Below are positions 8,393 through 15,614 of a stretch of DNA of 26,110 bases, in pieces. Origin of the DNA: Rhizophagus prolifer (Eukaryota > Glomeromycota > Glomeromycetes > Glomerales > Glomeraceae); the NCBI GenBank assembly GCA_019425655.1, contig NQWY01033659.1, forward strand, positions 1-26,110, in the 5' to 3' direction. Both the position numbers and the translations under genes were made by a program. Position 1 is the first letter of the stretch. Every line of letters begins with the position of its first letter. The notes beneath the pieces were generated by a model. It ran no database searches. It was not told the DNA's origin and saw nothing but the letters and a program-made list of their open reading frames with translations.

Positions 8393-8412
8393 GCCCCCTT
8401 AATTTTTTTGAA

Positions 8413-9474
8413 ATGAGAAAGTATATTTTTACTCTTTGTGTTGGTATTTTTGGTATTGTTTCTGCCCAGATTCCGACAGGTTATTACGATGGAACTGATG
8501 GACTGAGTGGAGCCCAACTTAAAACCAAACTAAGTCAAATTGCTACAAGTGGACACCAAGACAAAGGTTATGGATGGAGTGTATTTGCTTCGGCAGATAG
8601 AGATAAGTATTATGAAAATGATAATTCTGTATTAGATGTTTATTCAGAAAACCCGACCGGGACAGATCCATATAAATATACGATTGTGACCAATCAATGT
8701 GGAAGTTACAGTGGAGAAGGCTCATGCTATAACAGAGAACATTCTATACCCAAATCAACGTTCAATGATGCCCCGCCAATGCATAATGATTACCATCATC
8801 TCTTGCCTACCGATGGATATGTAAATGGAAAAAGAAGCAACTGGCCTTATGGAGAAGTGGGAACTGCGAGCTGGACTTCCAAGAACGGATCAAAATTAGG
8901 TTCAAGCAAATTAAATGGTTATTCAGGAACTGTTTTTGAACCTATTAATGAATTTAAAGGTGATATTGCACGCATCTATTTTTATTTTGCAACAAGATAT
9001 CAGTCTCAGATCACTACATTCAGTTACGATATGTATGACGGTTCTACTTTCAAGGTTTTTGCTGAGCCGTTTTTATCTATGTTACTAAGATGGCATCAGC
9101 AAGACCCAATTTCCCAAAAAGAAATTGATAGAAACAATGCTATTGCTTTATATCAGGGAAACAGAAATCCTTATGTTGATCATCCGGAATATATTGCACA
9201 AATCTGGGGAACTGTAATGGCTGTAGATGACGCTTCATTCTCTAAGAATCTTACAATTGCTCCTAATCCTGTAAAAGGTAATACAATCCAGGTAACAGGA
9301 GACAAAGACTTGAAACAATACAAAACGGCATTTATCTACAATACTGTTGGACAAAATGTTCAGACTATTGAAAATCCTTTTCAAAACGGAAATACAATTA
9401 TCTTGAAAAATCTCCCAAAAGGTGTTTACATCTTGAAAACAGGAGAATTGAACACGAAATTTATCGTTGATTAA
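8413..9474 (+). CDS. secreted endonuclease I with T9SS C-terminal sorting domain, paralog 3
   Basis: 353 residues. The signal peptide ends at GIVSAQ, the endonuclease I domain covers about 20-268, and the T9SS type A sorting domain covers about 275-353 and ends FIVD. Active-site residues are E109-H110 (YNREHSIPKS), H128-H129 (NDYHHLLPTD) and N143 (GKRSNWPYG), so this is the most canonical of the three copies. Cys96 and Cys105 parallel the pair in paralog 2. It is followed by a strong terminator, ending the nuclease block. Expected role: extracellular non-specific nuclease for nutrient scavenging or extracellular-DNA removal; activity on RNA versus DNA cannot be told. Confidence 0.92.
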   Translation: MRKYIFTLCVGIFGIVSAQIPTGYYDGTDGLSGAQLKTKLSQIATSGHQDKGYGWSVFASADRDKYYENDNSVLDVYSENPTGTDPYKYTIVTNQCGSYSGEGSCYNREHSIPKSTFNDAPPMHNDYHHLLPTDGYVNGKRSNWPYGEVGTASWTSKNGSKLGSSKLNGYSGTVFEPINEFKGDIARIYFYFATRYQSQITTFSYDMYDGSTFKVFAEPFLSMLLRWHQQDPISQKEIDRNNAIALYQGNRNPYVDHPEYIAQIWGTVMAVDDASFSKNLTIAPNPVKGNTIQVTGDKDLKQYKTAFIYNTVGQNVQTIENPFQNGNTIILKNLPKGVYILKTGELNTKFIVD

Positions 9475-9502
9475 TTGTCTTAAACAAATATTAAAAAACC
9501 TG

Positions 9503-9533
9503 AAATCAGTTGCTTTTGCAGCTGATTTTTTTT
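9503..9533 (+). terminator. rho-independent terminator after the nuclease block
   Basis: Arms AAATCAGTTGC (9503-9513) and GCAGCTGATTT (9518-9528), TTTT loop, then an eight-T run. Confidence 0.85.
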
Positions 9534-9558
9534 ATCTTGAAACTTTAAAAATTTAAAA

Positions 9559-10227
9559 ATGAAATACAACAGACAGCTTTTCAAAAAGTTTTTTTTCTTG
9601 GCACTGATTCTCAACTCTCTCCTATTCTTTGCTCAGGACAAACCTTATTGGAAAGAGATTCAGGAATTCAAAAAATTAGATCAAACCAACGGAATTCCGA
9701 AAAAACCAATTCTATTCGTAGGAAGTTCTTCTTTCACTTACTGGAAAGATGTTAATGATTATTTTCCTGGAAAAACTATTATCAACAGAGGTTTTGGAGG
9801 TTCCCGATTATTAGATCTTAATAATTATGCTGATGATCTATTAGATCCTTACAATCCTAAACAAATCGTTATCTATTGCGGAGAAAATGATATTGCAACT
9901 GACAATCCAACTCCGGCCGAAGTTCTGGAAAGATTCAAGATATTCTTTGAAAAGATCAGATCAAAGTATCCGAGGATTCCTGTTGCTTATGTTTCCATCA
10001 AGTATTCGCCAAGTCGTGAACAATTCTGGCCTCAAATGAAAGAACTTAATGAATCTATAGAAGCTTACCTAAAAACTCAAAAAAGAGCAAAATATATTGA
10101 CATTACCGAAGTAATGAATGACGAAAACGGTAAAGTAAGAACCGATATCTTCAAGGAAGACATGCTGCATATGAAGCCCGAAGGTTACAGACTTTGGACA
10201 AAAGTGATAGCGCCTTATTTAAAATAA
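9559..10227 (+). CDS. exported SGNH/GDSL-family hydrolase
   Basis: 222 residues. The signal peptide (FFFLALILNSLLFFAQ) indicates export; there is no lipobox and no T9SS tail. The SGNH blocks are complete: block I FVGSSSFTYW with nucleophile S57, block II GFGGSRL with oxyanion Gly (about G80), block III GENDIA with N110, and block V EDMLHMKPEGY with D201 and H204. The family comprises esterases, lipases and deacetylases, often removing acetyl groups from polysaccharides or peptidoglycan; the substrate is not evident. The gene stands alone between a terminator and the next promoter. Confidence 0.9.
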   Translation: MKYNRQLFKKFFFLALILNSLLFFAQDKPYWKEIQEFKKLDQTNGIPKKPILFVGSSSFTYWKDVNDYFPGKTIINRGFGGSRLLDLNNYADDLLDPYNPKQIVIYCGENDIATDNPTPAEVLERFKIFFEKIRSKYPRIPVAYVSIKYSPSREQFWPQMKELNESIEAYLKTQKRAKYIDITEVMNDENGKVRTDIFKEDMLHMKPEGYRLWTKVIAPYLK

Positions 10228-10254
10228 GCCCTTAAAACATAATCTTGCTTTTAA

Positions 10255-10285
10255 TTTGTATTTAGTCTAAATTACTTTATATTTG
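10255..10285 (+). promoter_or_regulatory. complete Bacteroidota promoter for the small Cys/Lys-rich ORF
   Basis: TTTG at 10255-10258, 19-base spacer, TATATTTG at 10278-10285. Both elements match the Bacteroidota consensus at normal spacing. The ATG at 10291 is only 5 bases past the -7 box, so the transcript may be leaderless or nearly so. Confidence 0.7.
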
Positions 10286-10290
10286 CAGTC

Positions 10291-10443
10291 ATGATTTCAA
10301 CAGTTATTCCTTTCAAGATTGCACCTTTGGCTCCGGCTTACAGAAGTGATGAAGTAATGTATTGTGACAAGAAAAAATGCTGCAAAAAATTCAAGAAAGG
10401 AAAACGTTGTAAAAAATGTCCCGGCAGACTGAAAATCAGTTAA
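10291..10443 (+). CDS. small Cys/Lys-rich peptide, function unknown
   Basis: 50 codons from ATG to TAA, directly behind a textbook promoter. The N-terminal half is apolar ([19 protein letters not shown]). The C-terminal half is very basic with five cysteines ([20 protein letters not shown]), in a pattern C-x4-CC-x8-C-x2-C. The spacing could hold a metal ion or disulfides, and the charge would suit nucleic acid or ribosome binding; these are inferences. Its last 8 bases overlap the end of the convergent J-domain gene. I do not recognise a family. Support for coding comes from promoter placement and composition. Confidence 0.6.
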   Translation: MISTVIPFKIAPLAPAYRSDEVMYCDKKKCCKKFKKGKRCKKCPGRLKIS

Positions 10444-11071
10444 ACATCAGCCAGATAATCATAGCAATTAGTGCTAAAAATACAATAACAGAAACCAGTC
10501 TTTTAGATTGGTTTTCTTTTTTGGGTGATTTTTGGAAAGATTCGGATGGATTGTGCAACGACTCTTTTTCAGATTCCGATTCTGCTAGTTCTGTAATCGT
10601 AATGCCCTGAACAATCGTTTTGTGAAGAACTGTATTGGTTGCGTGGAGCAAGATCTGGAATTTTCCCTGAGAATCAAACTCTTTGATCCGGATCGTTCGC
10701 TGTCCGTTTGGTTTTTCTAATCCAAAAGGGACTATTTTCACCAGATCAGCATCGTAAGTATTCCAGTAAACTGTTATTTCTTCGCCCACTTTCGCCCGGA
10801 TTTTACTCGCAGAAAAACTTTTGATTTTCGGAGGTAAAATGCTTTTTACATTTCGTTGCTGATTGCTGAGATTCTGGTCATAGAGTCGTCTTCTATCCGT
10901 GTCAGTCAGTGTTTCATAAGCTTCCTGAATTTCCCTGAATCTATCCGAAAAGAACTCGTCATTTTCATTTTTATCGGGATGATACTTCAGAGACAGTTTT
11001 CTGTAGGCTTTTTTGATGTCTTCTGCTGAAGCATTTTGAGGAATTCCGAGAAAGTAGTAGTAATCCTTCAC
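10436..11071 (-). CDS. J-domain protein with C-terminal membrane anchor
   Basis: 211 residues. Residues 1-66 are a J domain with the HPD motif at 31-33, which stimulates DnaK ATPase. About 80-158 is a beta-rich segment ([21 protein letters not shown] onward) that looks like an immunoglobulin-like sandwich. About 159-190 is a charged Ser/Glu/Lys linker, and about 192-210 is one hydrophobic helix ([18 protein letters not shown]) ending two residues before the stop, so the protein is tail-anchored. There is no Gly/Phe region, zinc domain or client-binding domain, so this is a class C J protein, not DnaJ. It probably recruits DnaK to the membrane. Confidence 0.85.
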   Translation of the reverse strand: MKDYYYFLGIPQNASAEDIKKAYRKLSLKYHPDKNENDEFFSDRFREIQEAYETLTDTDRRRLYDQNLSNQQRNVKSILPPKIKSFSASKIRAKVGEEITVYWNTYDADLVKIVPFGLEKPNGQRTIRIKEFDSQGKFQILLHATNTVLHKTIVQGITITELAESESEKESLHNPSESFQKSPKKENQSKRLVSVIVFLALIAMIIWLMFN

Positions 11072-11118
11072 AAAGCAAATTTAAGGATTCCGTTCATTTT
11101 AATAACACTCAAAAATTA

Positions 11119-11185
11119 ATTTCTCGTTGATTTCACAGATTACGCAGGTAGAAAATCTGCAAAACTTGCCTGATTTGCGAGAAAT
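11119..11185. repeat. small palindromic intergenic repeat (REP-like)
   Basis: Arms ATTTCTCG (11119-11126) and CGAGAAAT (11178-11185), with CAGATTACGCAG / CTGATTTGCG-type subrepeats inside. Similar TTTCTCG...AGATTACGCAG sequences are, to my recollection, dispersed between genes in Chryseobacterium-type genomes. No open frame. Confidence 0.45.
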
Positions 11186-11192
11186 AAAAGAA

Positions 11193-11224
11193 AAAAAACG
11201 GAAAGTTCTCACTTCCCGTTTTTT
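11193..11224 (-). terminator. rho-independent terminator of the 79-residue membrane protein gene
   Basis: Arms AAAAAACGGAAAG and CTTCCCGTTTTTT (11193-11205 / 11212-11224, one bulge or mismatch). On the minus strand the stem ends in a U-run just after the stop at 11251. Confidence 0.75.
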
Positions 11225-11250
11225 AACAATTTAATTTAATTTCTAAAAAA

Positions 11251-11490
11251 TTATTCTGCAGATCTTGGCTTGCAGCAACCTCTTCCGAATTGCGTTCTCA
11301 CTTTTTCCTTCAAAGAGTTGTATTCTTCGTCATTCATAGTTCTGATTCTGTCTGCAAATCCGAACGGCGTTCTTTCTTTCACGTCATATTCGTCGAAGAT
11401 TCCTCTTACGAATGCCTTTCTTTTTTGTGCTTTTTTGGCGATAATGGCGATAGCTGCTAAACCTGCTATTGCAAAAATTCCTTTTTTCAT
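11251..11490 (-). CDS. small single-span membrane protein, function unknown
   Basis: 79 residues. KKGIFAIAGLAAIAIIAKK is one N-terminal hydrophobic segment followed by a basic cluster (KKAQKRK), which predicts a membrane anchor with the rest in the cytoplasm. The tail DRIRTMNDEEYNSLKEKVRT is probably helical and ends with FGRGCCKP, a vicinal cysteine pair. I recognise no named family. It has its own terminator and is separated from the J-domain gene by a repeat. Confidence 0.7.
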   Translation of the reverse strand: MKKGIFAIAGLAAIAIIAKKAQKRKAFVRGIFDEYDVKERTPFGFADRIRTMNDEEYNSLKEKVRTQFGRGCCKPRSAE

Positions 11491-11589
11491 TTTTTTAAAG
11501 TTTTACGTTTTACATTTAGGAAGACGCAACCTCAAATCTTTTACTTTAAATAATTATTTGGGCGCCTTTATCCGCCCTCCGTTCCCGCT

Positions 11590-11653
11590 TTTTTGTCATT
11601 GCGAACGAAGTGAAGCAATCTGTTGAACTTTTATACAATCGCAATAACAAAAA
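11590..11653. repeat. REP-like palindrome with CATTGCGA arms
   Basis: Arms at 11590-11604 (TTTTTGTCATTGCGA) and 11639-11653 (TCGCAATAACAAAAA) pair with one mismatch. The arm continues into AACGAAGTGAAGCAATCT, the core of a dispersed repeat seen in many bacterial genomes. The flanking 11671-11690 holds a second short hairpin (GCGCA ac TGCGC). The rest of 11491-11771 shows no gene. Confidence 0.6.
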
Positions 11654-11771
11654 GAGCTCTACTCAGGTCGGGGCGCAACTGCGCAGCCTAAAAAGATCTG
11701 TCACACTATAGAAAGTTACTCGCAATTTTGTAATTTTAAAATTTTCAGAATTAAAATATTTATTACGAAAA

Positions 11772-12317
11772 ATGAGAAAAATAATATTAGACTTAGCGGT
11801 AACTTTAGACGGTTTTATAGAAGGTCCTAATGGAGAAATCGATTGGTGCATTATGGATGATGATATGGACTTTGACGGATTTCTATCTTCTGTTGACACC
11901 ATTTTCTATGGGCGAATAAGTTATGATGCCTGGGGAAATTTTAAACCAGAAAGCAGTGCCGACGACGTCGAAAAGAATCTTTGGAGTAATGTTCACTCAA
12001 AGAAAAAATACGTTTTCTCAAAACAAAACAGACAAGATGAAAATGCGACTTTCATTAATTCTGGTATACAGACAAAAGTTGAAGAAATAAAAAAAGAAGC
12101 CGGAAAAGATATCTGGTTGTATGGTGGTGCAAGTTTGATTAAAACATTCATTCAATCAAATCTTGTAGATATATACCGAATTTCTGTCCATCCAATAGCA
12201 TTAGGAAGCGGAAAACCATTGTTTGAAGACTTAACCGAGCGACTCAATCTCAAACTGATAAAAACAAATATCTTTAAGTCAGGAGTTGTGCAATTGATCT
12301 ATGAACCATTAAAATAA
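11772..12317 (+). CDS. dihydrofolate reductase-family protein (RibD C-terminal-like)
   Basis: 181 residues, matching the YwjB/YyaP type of stand-alone RibD_C reductase. The opening RKIILDLAVTLDGFIEGPNGE is the family hallmark strand and loop. TIFYGRISYDAW follows, and KDIWLYGGASLIKTFI contains the GG(A/S) dinucleotide-binding loop. The ending ISVHPIALGSGKPLFED is also diagnostic. These proteins bind NADPH and are predicted oxidoreductases; the natural substrate is unknown, and it should not be taken as the essential folA. Convergent with the SRPBCC cluster across a short hairpin. Confidence 0.88.
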   Translation: MRKIILDLAVTLDGFIEGPNGEIDWCIMDDDMDFDGFLSSVDTIFYGRISYDAWGNFKPESSADDVEKNLWSNVHSKKKYVFSKQNRQDENATFINSGIQTKVEEIKKEAGKDIWLYGGASLIKTFIQSNLVDIYRISVHPIALGSGKPLFEDLTERLNLKLIKTNIFKSGVVQLIYEPLK

Positions 12318-12318
12318 T

Positions 12319-12343
12319 AAAAGCCTTGCAATCGCAAAGCTTT
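12319..12343. terminator. bidirectional hairpin terminator
   Basis: Arms AAAGCCTTGC and GCAAAGCTTT around AATC, with A- and T-rich flanks, lying between two convergent genes. Confidence 0.7.
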
Positions 12344-12347
12344 AATT

Positions 12348-12791
12348 TTAGTTAGTTTTCATAAAGTCGAAAGCACCTTTTCTTAGATGAATCCCGTATT
12401 CCAGCCACGCTTTCATACAAGCCAGAAAATTGGCCCAGCCTTCAGTTTGACCGATTGCCCACTTTATCCCTTTTTCATCATTGCTGTGCCCTTCTTCTGC
12501 AACTTTTATCACTGTGTTATTTTCAGACAACTGTTGTAATTCAATTGTCACAACAGATTCTGAATCCCAAACAAAAACAATTTTTTCATTGGGAATTATT
12601 TCTTTCGTTGTCAATGGATAAGAACCATCAAATTCGGGGAAAGACCAGAAGATTTCTTTACCTGCTTCCATTCTTCCGGAACCTTTGGAAATGAAATAAT
12701 TCTGCATTATTTCCGGATTGACAATCGCTTCAAATACTTCTGAAACAGGCTTCTGGATTCCGATAGAAGCTTTTGCTGTTACTTTTTCCAT
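12348..12791 (-). CDS. SRPBCC/AHSA1-like protein
   Basis: 147 residues, a single START-like helix-grip domain. The opening VTAKASIGIQKPVSEVFEAI and a late helix (EGWANFLACMKAWLEYG) are typical of the AHSA1 branch. The fold makes a deep hydrophobic cavity for lipids or small aromatics. The name comes from similarity to the C-terminal domain of the eukaryotic Hsp90 activator, but no Hsp90 role follows from that. It is the last gene of the minus-strand run, separated from the VOC gene by 147 bases holding a palindromic repeat, so it may also have its own transcript. Confidence 0.85.
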   Translation of the reverse strand: MEKVTAKASIGIQKPVSEVFEAIVNPEIMQNYFISKGSGRMEAGKEIFWSFPEFDGSYPLTTKEIIPNEKIVFVWDSESVVTIELQQLSENNTVIKVAEEGHSNDEKGIKWAIGQTEGWANFLACMKAWLEYGIHLRKGAFDFMKTN

Positions 12792-12811
12792 AGAGTTATT
12801 TTTTAATTAAT

Positions 12812-12929
12812 CACAAAGACACAAATGTCCCGATTTTAATATGGTTAAAGGAACAAGGGATTTTGCAAAACAATACAACTTTGTGCCTTAAAAAAAGTAA
12901 TATTCAAATAATTATTTTGTGCCTTTGTG
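12812..12929. repeat. inverted repeat built of CACAAA(G)nCACAAA units
   Basis: CACAAAGACACAAA (12812-12825) pairs with TTTGTGCCTTTGTG (12916-12929), 13 of 14. A third partial copy, CTTTGTGCCTT, lies at 12879-12889. It fills the spacer between two genes of the cluster. The hairpin at 16509-16577 has the same unit. Confidence 0.5.
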
Positions 12930-12938
12930 TAAAACTAT

Positions 12939-13376
12939 TTATCCTTCGTAACCAGAATCTTTACTGAAATTCACCATCCAGTAAACACCGTATTTGTCTT
13001 TGAAGCTACCGAAATAATCGCCCCAAAATTGGTCAGCCATTGGCATCTCAACTTCTCCGCCAGCAGAAAGTCCGTTAAAGATTCGGTCTGCTTCTTCCCT
13101 ACTTTCCGGGAAAATGGAAATATAATTTCCGTTTCCCTGATTGAGCTTGTGTCCCATAGACGGAACAATGTCCGAAGCCATCAAGAGGTCTTTTCCTATT
13201 GGCAACGCAATGTGCATCACACGGTTTTTTTCATCTTCGGAAAGATGTTCTGTTCCTGGTGCATTTCCCATTTTCATAACACCGCCTACGAATTCGCCAC
13301 CGAAAACAGATTGATAAAATTTGAAAGCTTCTTCTGCTGTACCATCAAAATTGAGGTATGAATTTAATTTTGGCAT
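12939..13376 (-). CDS. VOC-family protein (PhnB/glyoxalase-like)
   Basis: 145 residues, one PhnB-type VOC domain. The start PKLNSYLNFDGTAEEAFKFY and the mid-box MHIALPIGKDLLMASD are diagnostic. The end (FWGDYFGSFKDKYGVYWMVN) is the typical closing beta-alpha unit. VOC domains bind a divalent metal or a small hydrophobic ligand. The PhnB branch has no established enzymatic reaction and is not part of phosphonate degradation despite its name. The gene starts 27 bases after the alpha/beta hydrolase stop, within the same minus-strand run. Confidence 0.9.
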   Translation of the reverse strand: MPKLNSYLNFDGTAEEAFKFYQSVFGGEFVGGVMKMGNAPGTEHLSEDEKNRVMHIALPIGKDLLMASDIVPSMGHKLNQGNGNYISIFPESREEADRIFNGLSAGGEVEMPMADQFWGDYFGSFKDKYGVYWMVNFSKDSGYEG

Positions 13377-13403
13377 TTTACATTTTTTTATAGTTATACT
13401 TAT

Positions 13404-14180
13404 TTATGAATTTAAAAACTTTTTGATTTGAGATATTGTGAAATCGACGAGTTCTGTATCTGCTTTTCCATTCTCATCAGCCATCATATAATTCCCGTGA
13501 CCTGCCGGTAAAATCATTACTTTGGAATCTGGAATCAGTTGATTCATTTCTGCGATATGTTGCACTTTTATCACATCTTTATCACCTGCAATCAGGAAAA
13601 CAGGAATTTTTATGGATTTCAAAACCTCATCATCAATATCTTGAAAGTTTATCATCCGCTGGCTGTCTTTCTCAAACATATTTTTTAAAAGCTTGTCGTC
13701 CGGATTGATTTTCAGGAAATTATCCTTCAGTTTTTGCATAATATTCTCCACACTTGCTTTGGACATCCCTTCAAAAAAACCGTCTATCATTCCGTTTCGT
13801 TTGGTAACACCAGATGCAGCCACCATTTTCTCTACATTATCAGGAAAAAGATGAGCAATTTGCAAAACCGTTGTCGCACCATTGCTGAAACCGAAAAAAG
13901 AAGCTTTTATAATATTAAGTTTCTCCAAAACCGCCATTATATCTCTTGCATCCTGTTCAAAAGTTTCAGCGATATTGCGATGTTCAGATTTACCGTGATT
14001 TTGTAGATCAATGACAATCAACTGAAAATCACCCTCTAATCTCTTAATTGTTTCCTCAAAATCATAAAATCCCGATGAACCGCCTCCGTGAATCAGAACC
14101 AACGGCTTTCCTACTCCATAGATTTCGTAATAGAGATTGATATCGTCAGCTTTCTGAAAGCCATTTGATTTTGGTTTCAT
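13404..14180 (-). CDS. alpha/beta hydrolase
   Basis: 258 residues from ATG at 14180; an in-frame TTG one codon upstream is less likely. Soluble, with no signal peptide. LVLIHGGGSSGF (about 28-39) is the oxyanion loop, GFSNG (97-101) is the nucleophile elbow with S99, AGDKDVI holds the acid (D202), and PAGHGNYM holds H228. DLQNHGKSE matches the conserved D-x-x-G-x-G/H-x-S box. The family includes esterases, epoxide hydrolases and dehalogenases; the substrate is unknown. The start lies 6 bases after the preceding SRPBCC stop, indicating one transcript. Confidence 0.88.
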   Translation of the reverse strand: MKPKSNGFQKADDINLYYEIYGVGKPLVLIHGGGSSGFYDFEETIKRLEGDFQLIVIDLQNHGKSEHRNIAETFEQDARDIMAVLEKLNIIKASFFGFSNGATTVLQIAHLFPDNVEKMVAASGVTKRNGMIDGFFEGMSKASVENIMQKLKDNFLKINPDDKLLKNMFEKDSQRMINFQDIDDEVLKSIKIPVFLIAGDKDVIKVQHIAEMNQLIPDSKVMILPAGHGNYMMADENGKADTELVDFTISQIKKFLNS

Positions 14181-14186
14181 CAATGT

Positions 14187-14621
14187 TTATGAATTTAAAG
14201 ATTTTTCTAAATTTTCCAAATATTGAGTCCAAGCGCCGGAACAATTTTTATAACATTCGATATTTGGAATCAAACCTTCGTGTATAAATGTGACGTTTGT
14301 TCCGTTATCAGTTTTTTCCAGATTGAATTTAATTTTGGTATTTTCCCATTCATGAGTATCATTAATAAAAGACAAATTGCTTTCAGTTACCAGCCAAGCA
14401 AGTTCTCTATCAGGCTGTATTTCAATCAATTTTTGTTTTGAAAAATGGACACCATCTCCTGCAGAAAAAGAAAATTCGTCACCAATCTTATTTGTATCTC
14501 CAGTTATTTTTTCCCCGAAAAAACCGTTCCACCAACTGCGTACATCTTGTAAAATGGGAAAAATTTCATTCGCTGATTTGTTGGAATGGAAACTGTATTC
14601 AAAGTTTTTAGTATTTACCAT
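14187..14621 (-). CDS. SRPBCC/AHSA1-like protein
   Basis: 144 residues with one helix-grip fold. NTKNFEYSFHSNKSANEIFP is the first strand and helix, VRSWWNGFFGEKITGDTNKI is the family's W-W loop box, and TNVTFIHEGLIP plus CSGAWTQYLENLEKSL form the last strand and C-terminal helix. Probably a cytoplasmic ligand-binding protein; the ligand is unknown. It starts one base before the stop of the DinB-like gene in the same run, a spacing that suggests coupled translation. It is one of four divergent SRPBCC members in 4.7 kb. Confidence 0.85.
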   Translation of the reverse strand: MVNTKNFEYSFHSNKSANEIFPILQDVRSWWNGFFGEKITGDTNKIGDEFSFSAGDGVHFSKQKLIEIQPDRELAWLVTESNLSFINDTHEWENTKIKFNLEKTDNGTNVTFIHEGLIPNIECYKNCSGAWTQYLENLEKSLNS

Positions 14622-14622
14622 T

Positions 14623-15147
14623 TTAATATTTTAAATCTTTATCGAAGTTATATTTCATGCCTTCGTAACCGAGAATCTTTCTCATCAGCCCTAATTGTCC
14701 GGCCAGGTAATCCTCCCTTCCAATACACATTCCAATAAAATTGAGAACATCTTCTTTGAAGAAGTCGACATCCATACCCATCGGGAAAGCTTTGTCTAAG
14801 TCTTCGTCAGTAACTTGCAGTAATTTCTGGTAAACCAAAGGAGAAATCTTATGAAAACTATCTTTTAATTGTGCTAATGTTGGATAATTAAAATTTTCAT
14901 CCAAAGCTTTTCCTTGGAAAAATAATTCGCTGAAAGGATCTTCTTCTTTGAGTCCGAGAACCCAACCCAAACTGTAACGCATATTAACAAAATTCCCAAC
15001 CATCCAAATGATGTGATTGGTTTTTCCATCAATTCTTTTTTTGGCATCTTCTTCGGAAATCCCATCCAAAACCATGACAAAAGTTTGTGAGTGCGCACGA
15101 AATGCGGGAATGACTATACCTAATTTATCTGATGTCGGTTTATCCAT
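14623..15147 (-). CDS. DinB-like four-helix-bundle protein lacking metal ligands
   Basis: 174 residues. The pattern NHIIWMVGNFVNMRYSLGWV and the C-terminal REDYLAGQLGLMRKILGYEG match the DinB/YfiT fold, where the second motif normally reads H-E-x-Y-H-A-G-Q. Here both histidines of that motif are replaced (R and L), and the second position of the GH motif is N, so the usual three-His metal site is not formed. Some DinB proteins are thiol S-transferases dependent on that metal, so this one is probably non-catalytic or uses another mechanism. It sits 10 bases after the neighbouring SRPBCC gene. Confidence 0.75.
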   Translation of the reverse strand: MDKPTSDKLGIVIPAFRAHSQTFVMVLDGISEEDAKKRIDGKTNHIIWMVGNFVNMRYSLGWVLGLKEEDPFSELFFQGKALDENFNYPTLAQLKDSFHKISPLVYQKLLQVTDEDLDKAFPMGMDVDFFKEDVLNFIGMCIGREDYLAGQLGLMRKILGYEGMKYNFDKDLKY

Positions 15148-15157
15148 TATTGCGTTT

Positions 15158-15604
15158 TTAAATTAATTTTTCAGAAAGATTTTTTACGACTTCTAATCCT
15201 TTATTGAAACCTTCATCCATCATATCTTTATAGCTATTGTCGACATCGACTTCAACTTTGAGTGTTGTTTTCCCGTTATGATTTTCAAGATAATAAGCTT
15301 CCAGGCTTCCGTTCCAGGCTTTCACTTTTTCGCTGTCAACATCTTCCACGCCATCATTAAGCTCACCAAGATGTTTAAATATCAAATGCTTCGGTTCTTC
15401 GATACGTTCTATTGTACTGACCATACCATTTTGTCCACTTGCATCCGTAAAATACGTTTTACCTCCAACTTCCCAATCCGTTTTCATCAAAGAACCCGGA
15501 CTGAAATAATGTGTCCATTGAGAATAAGTTTTATCATTCCACAGAACATCCCAGACTTTTTCTGCCGGTGCATCAATCTCAATCTGATACCTTAATGTTT
15601 CCAT
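15158..15604 (-). CDS. SRPBCC/AHSA1-like protein
   Basis: 148 residues with one helix-grip domain. The opening LRYQIEIDAPAEKVWDVLWN is the classic polyketide-cyclase/AHSA1 start, WEVGGKTYFTD is the central strand pair, and YKDMMDEGFNKGLEVVKNLSE is the long C-terminal helix that closes the cavity. The acidic loop ELNDGVEDVDSEKVKAWNG recurs in the branch with C-terminal DEGFNKGL. The ligand is unknown. It lies 10 bases downstream of the double VOC gene and 10 bases upstream of the DinB-like gene. Confidence 0.88.
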   Translation of the reverse strand: METLRYQIEIDAPAEKVWDVLWNDKTYSQWTHYFSPGSLMKTDWEVGGKTYFTDASGQNGMVSTIERIEEPKHLIFKHLGELNDGVEDVDSEKVKAWNGSLEAYYLENHNGKTTLKVEVDVDNSYKDMMDEGFNKGLEVVKNLSEKLI

Positions 15605-15614
15605 AACTTTTATT

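Noticed and set aside
6780-9474. Recent gene conversion of the three T9SS tails
   Set aside because: Protein is nearly the same, but third-codon positions differ throughout, so selection explains it better.
5880-9474. CRISPR or other regularly spaced repeats in the triplicated block
   Set aside because: Repeats are whole paralogous genes; no short direct repeats with unique spacers were seen anywhere in the window.
11672-11690. GCGCAACTGCGC hairpin as a terminator
   Set aside because: Stem is only 5 bp and is not followed by a T-run; treated as part of the repeat region.
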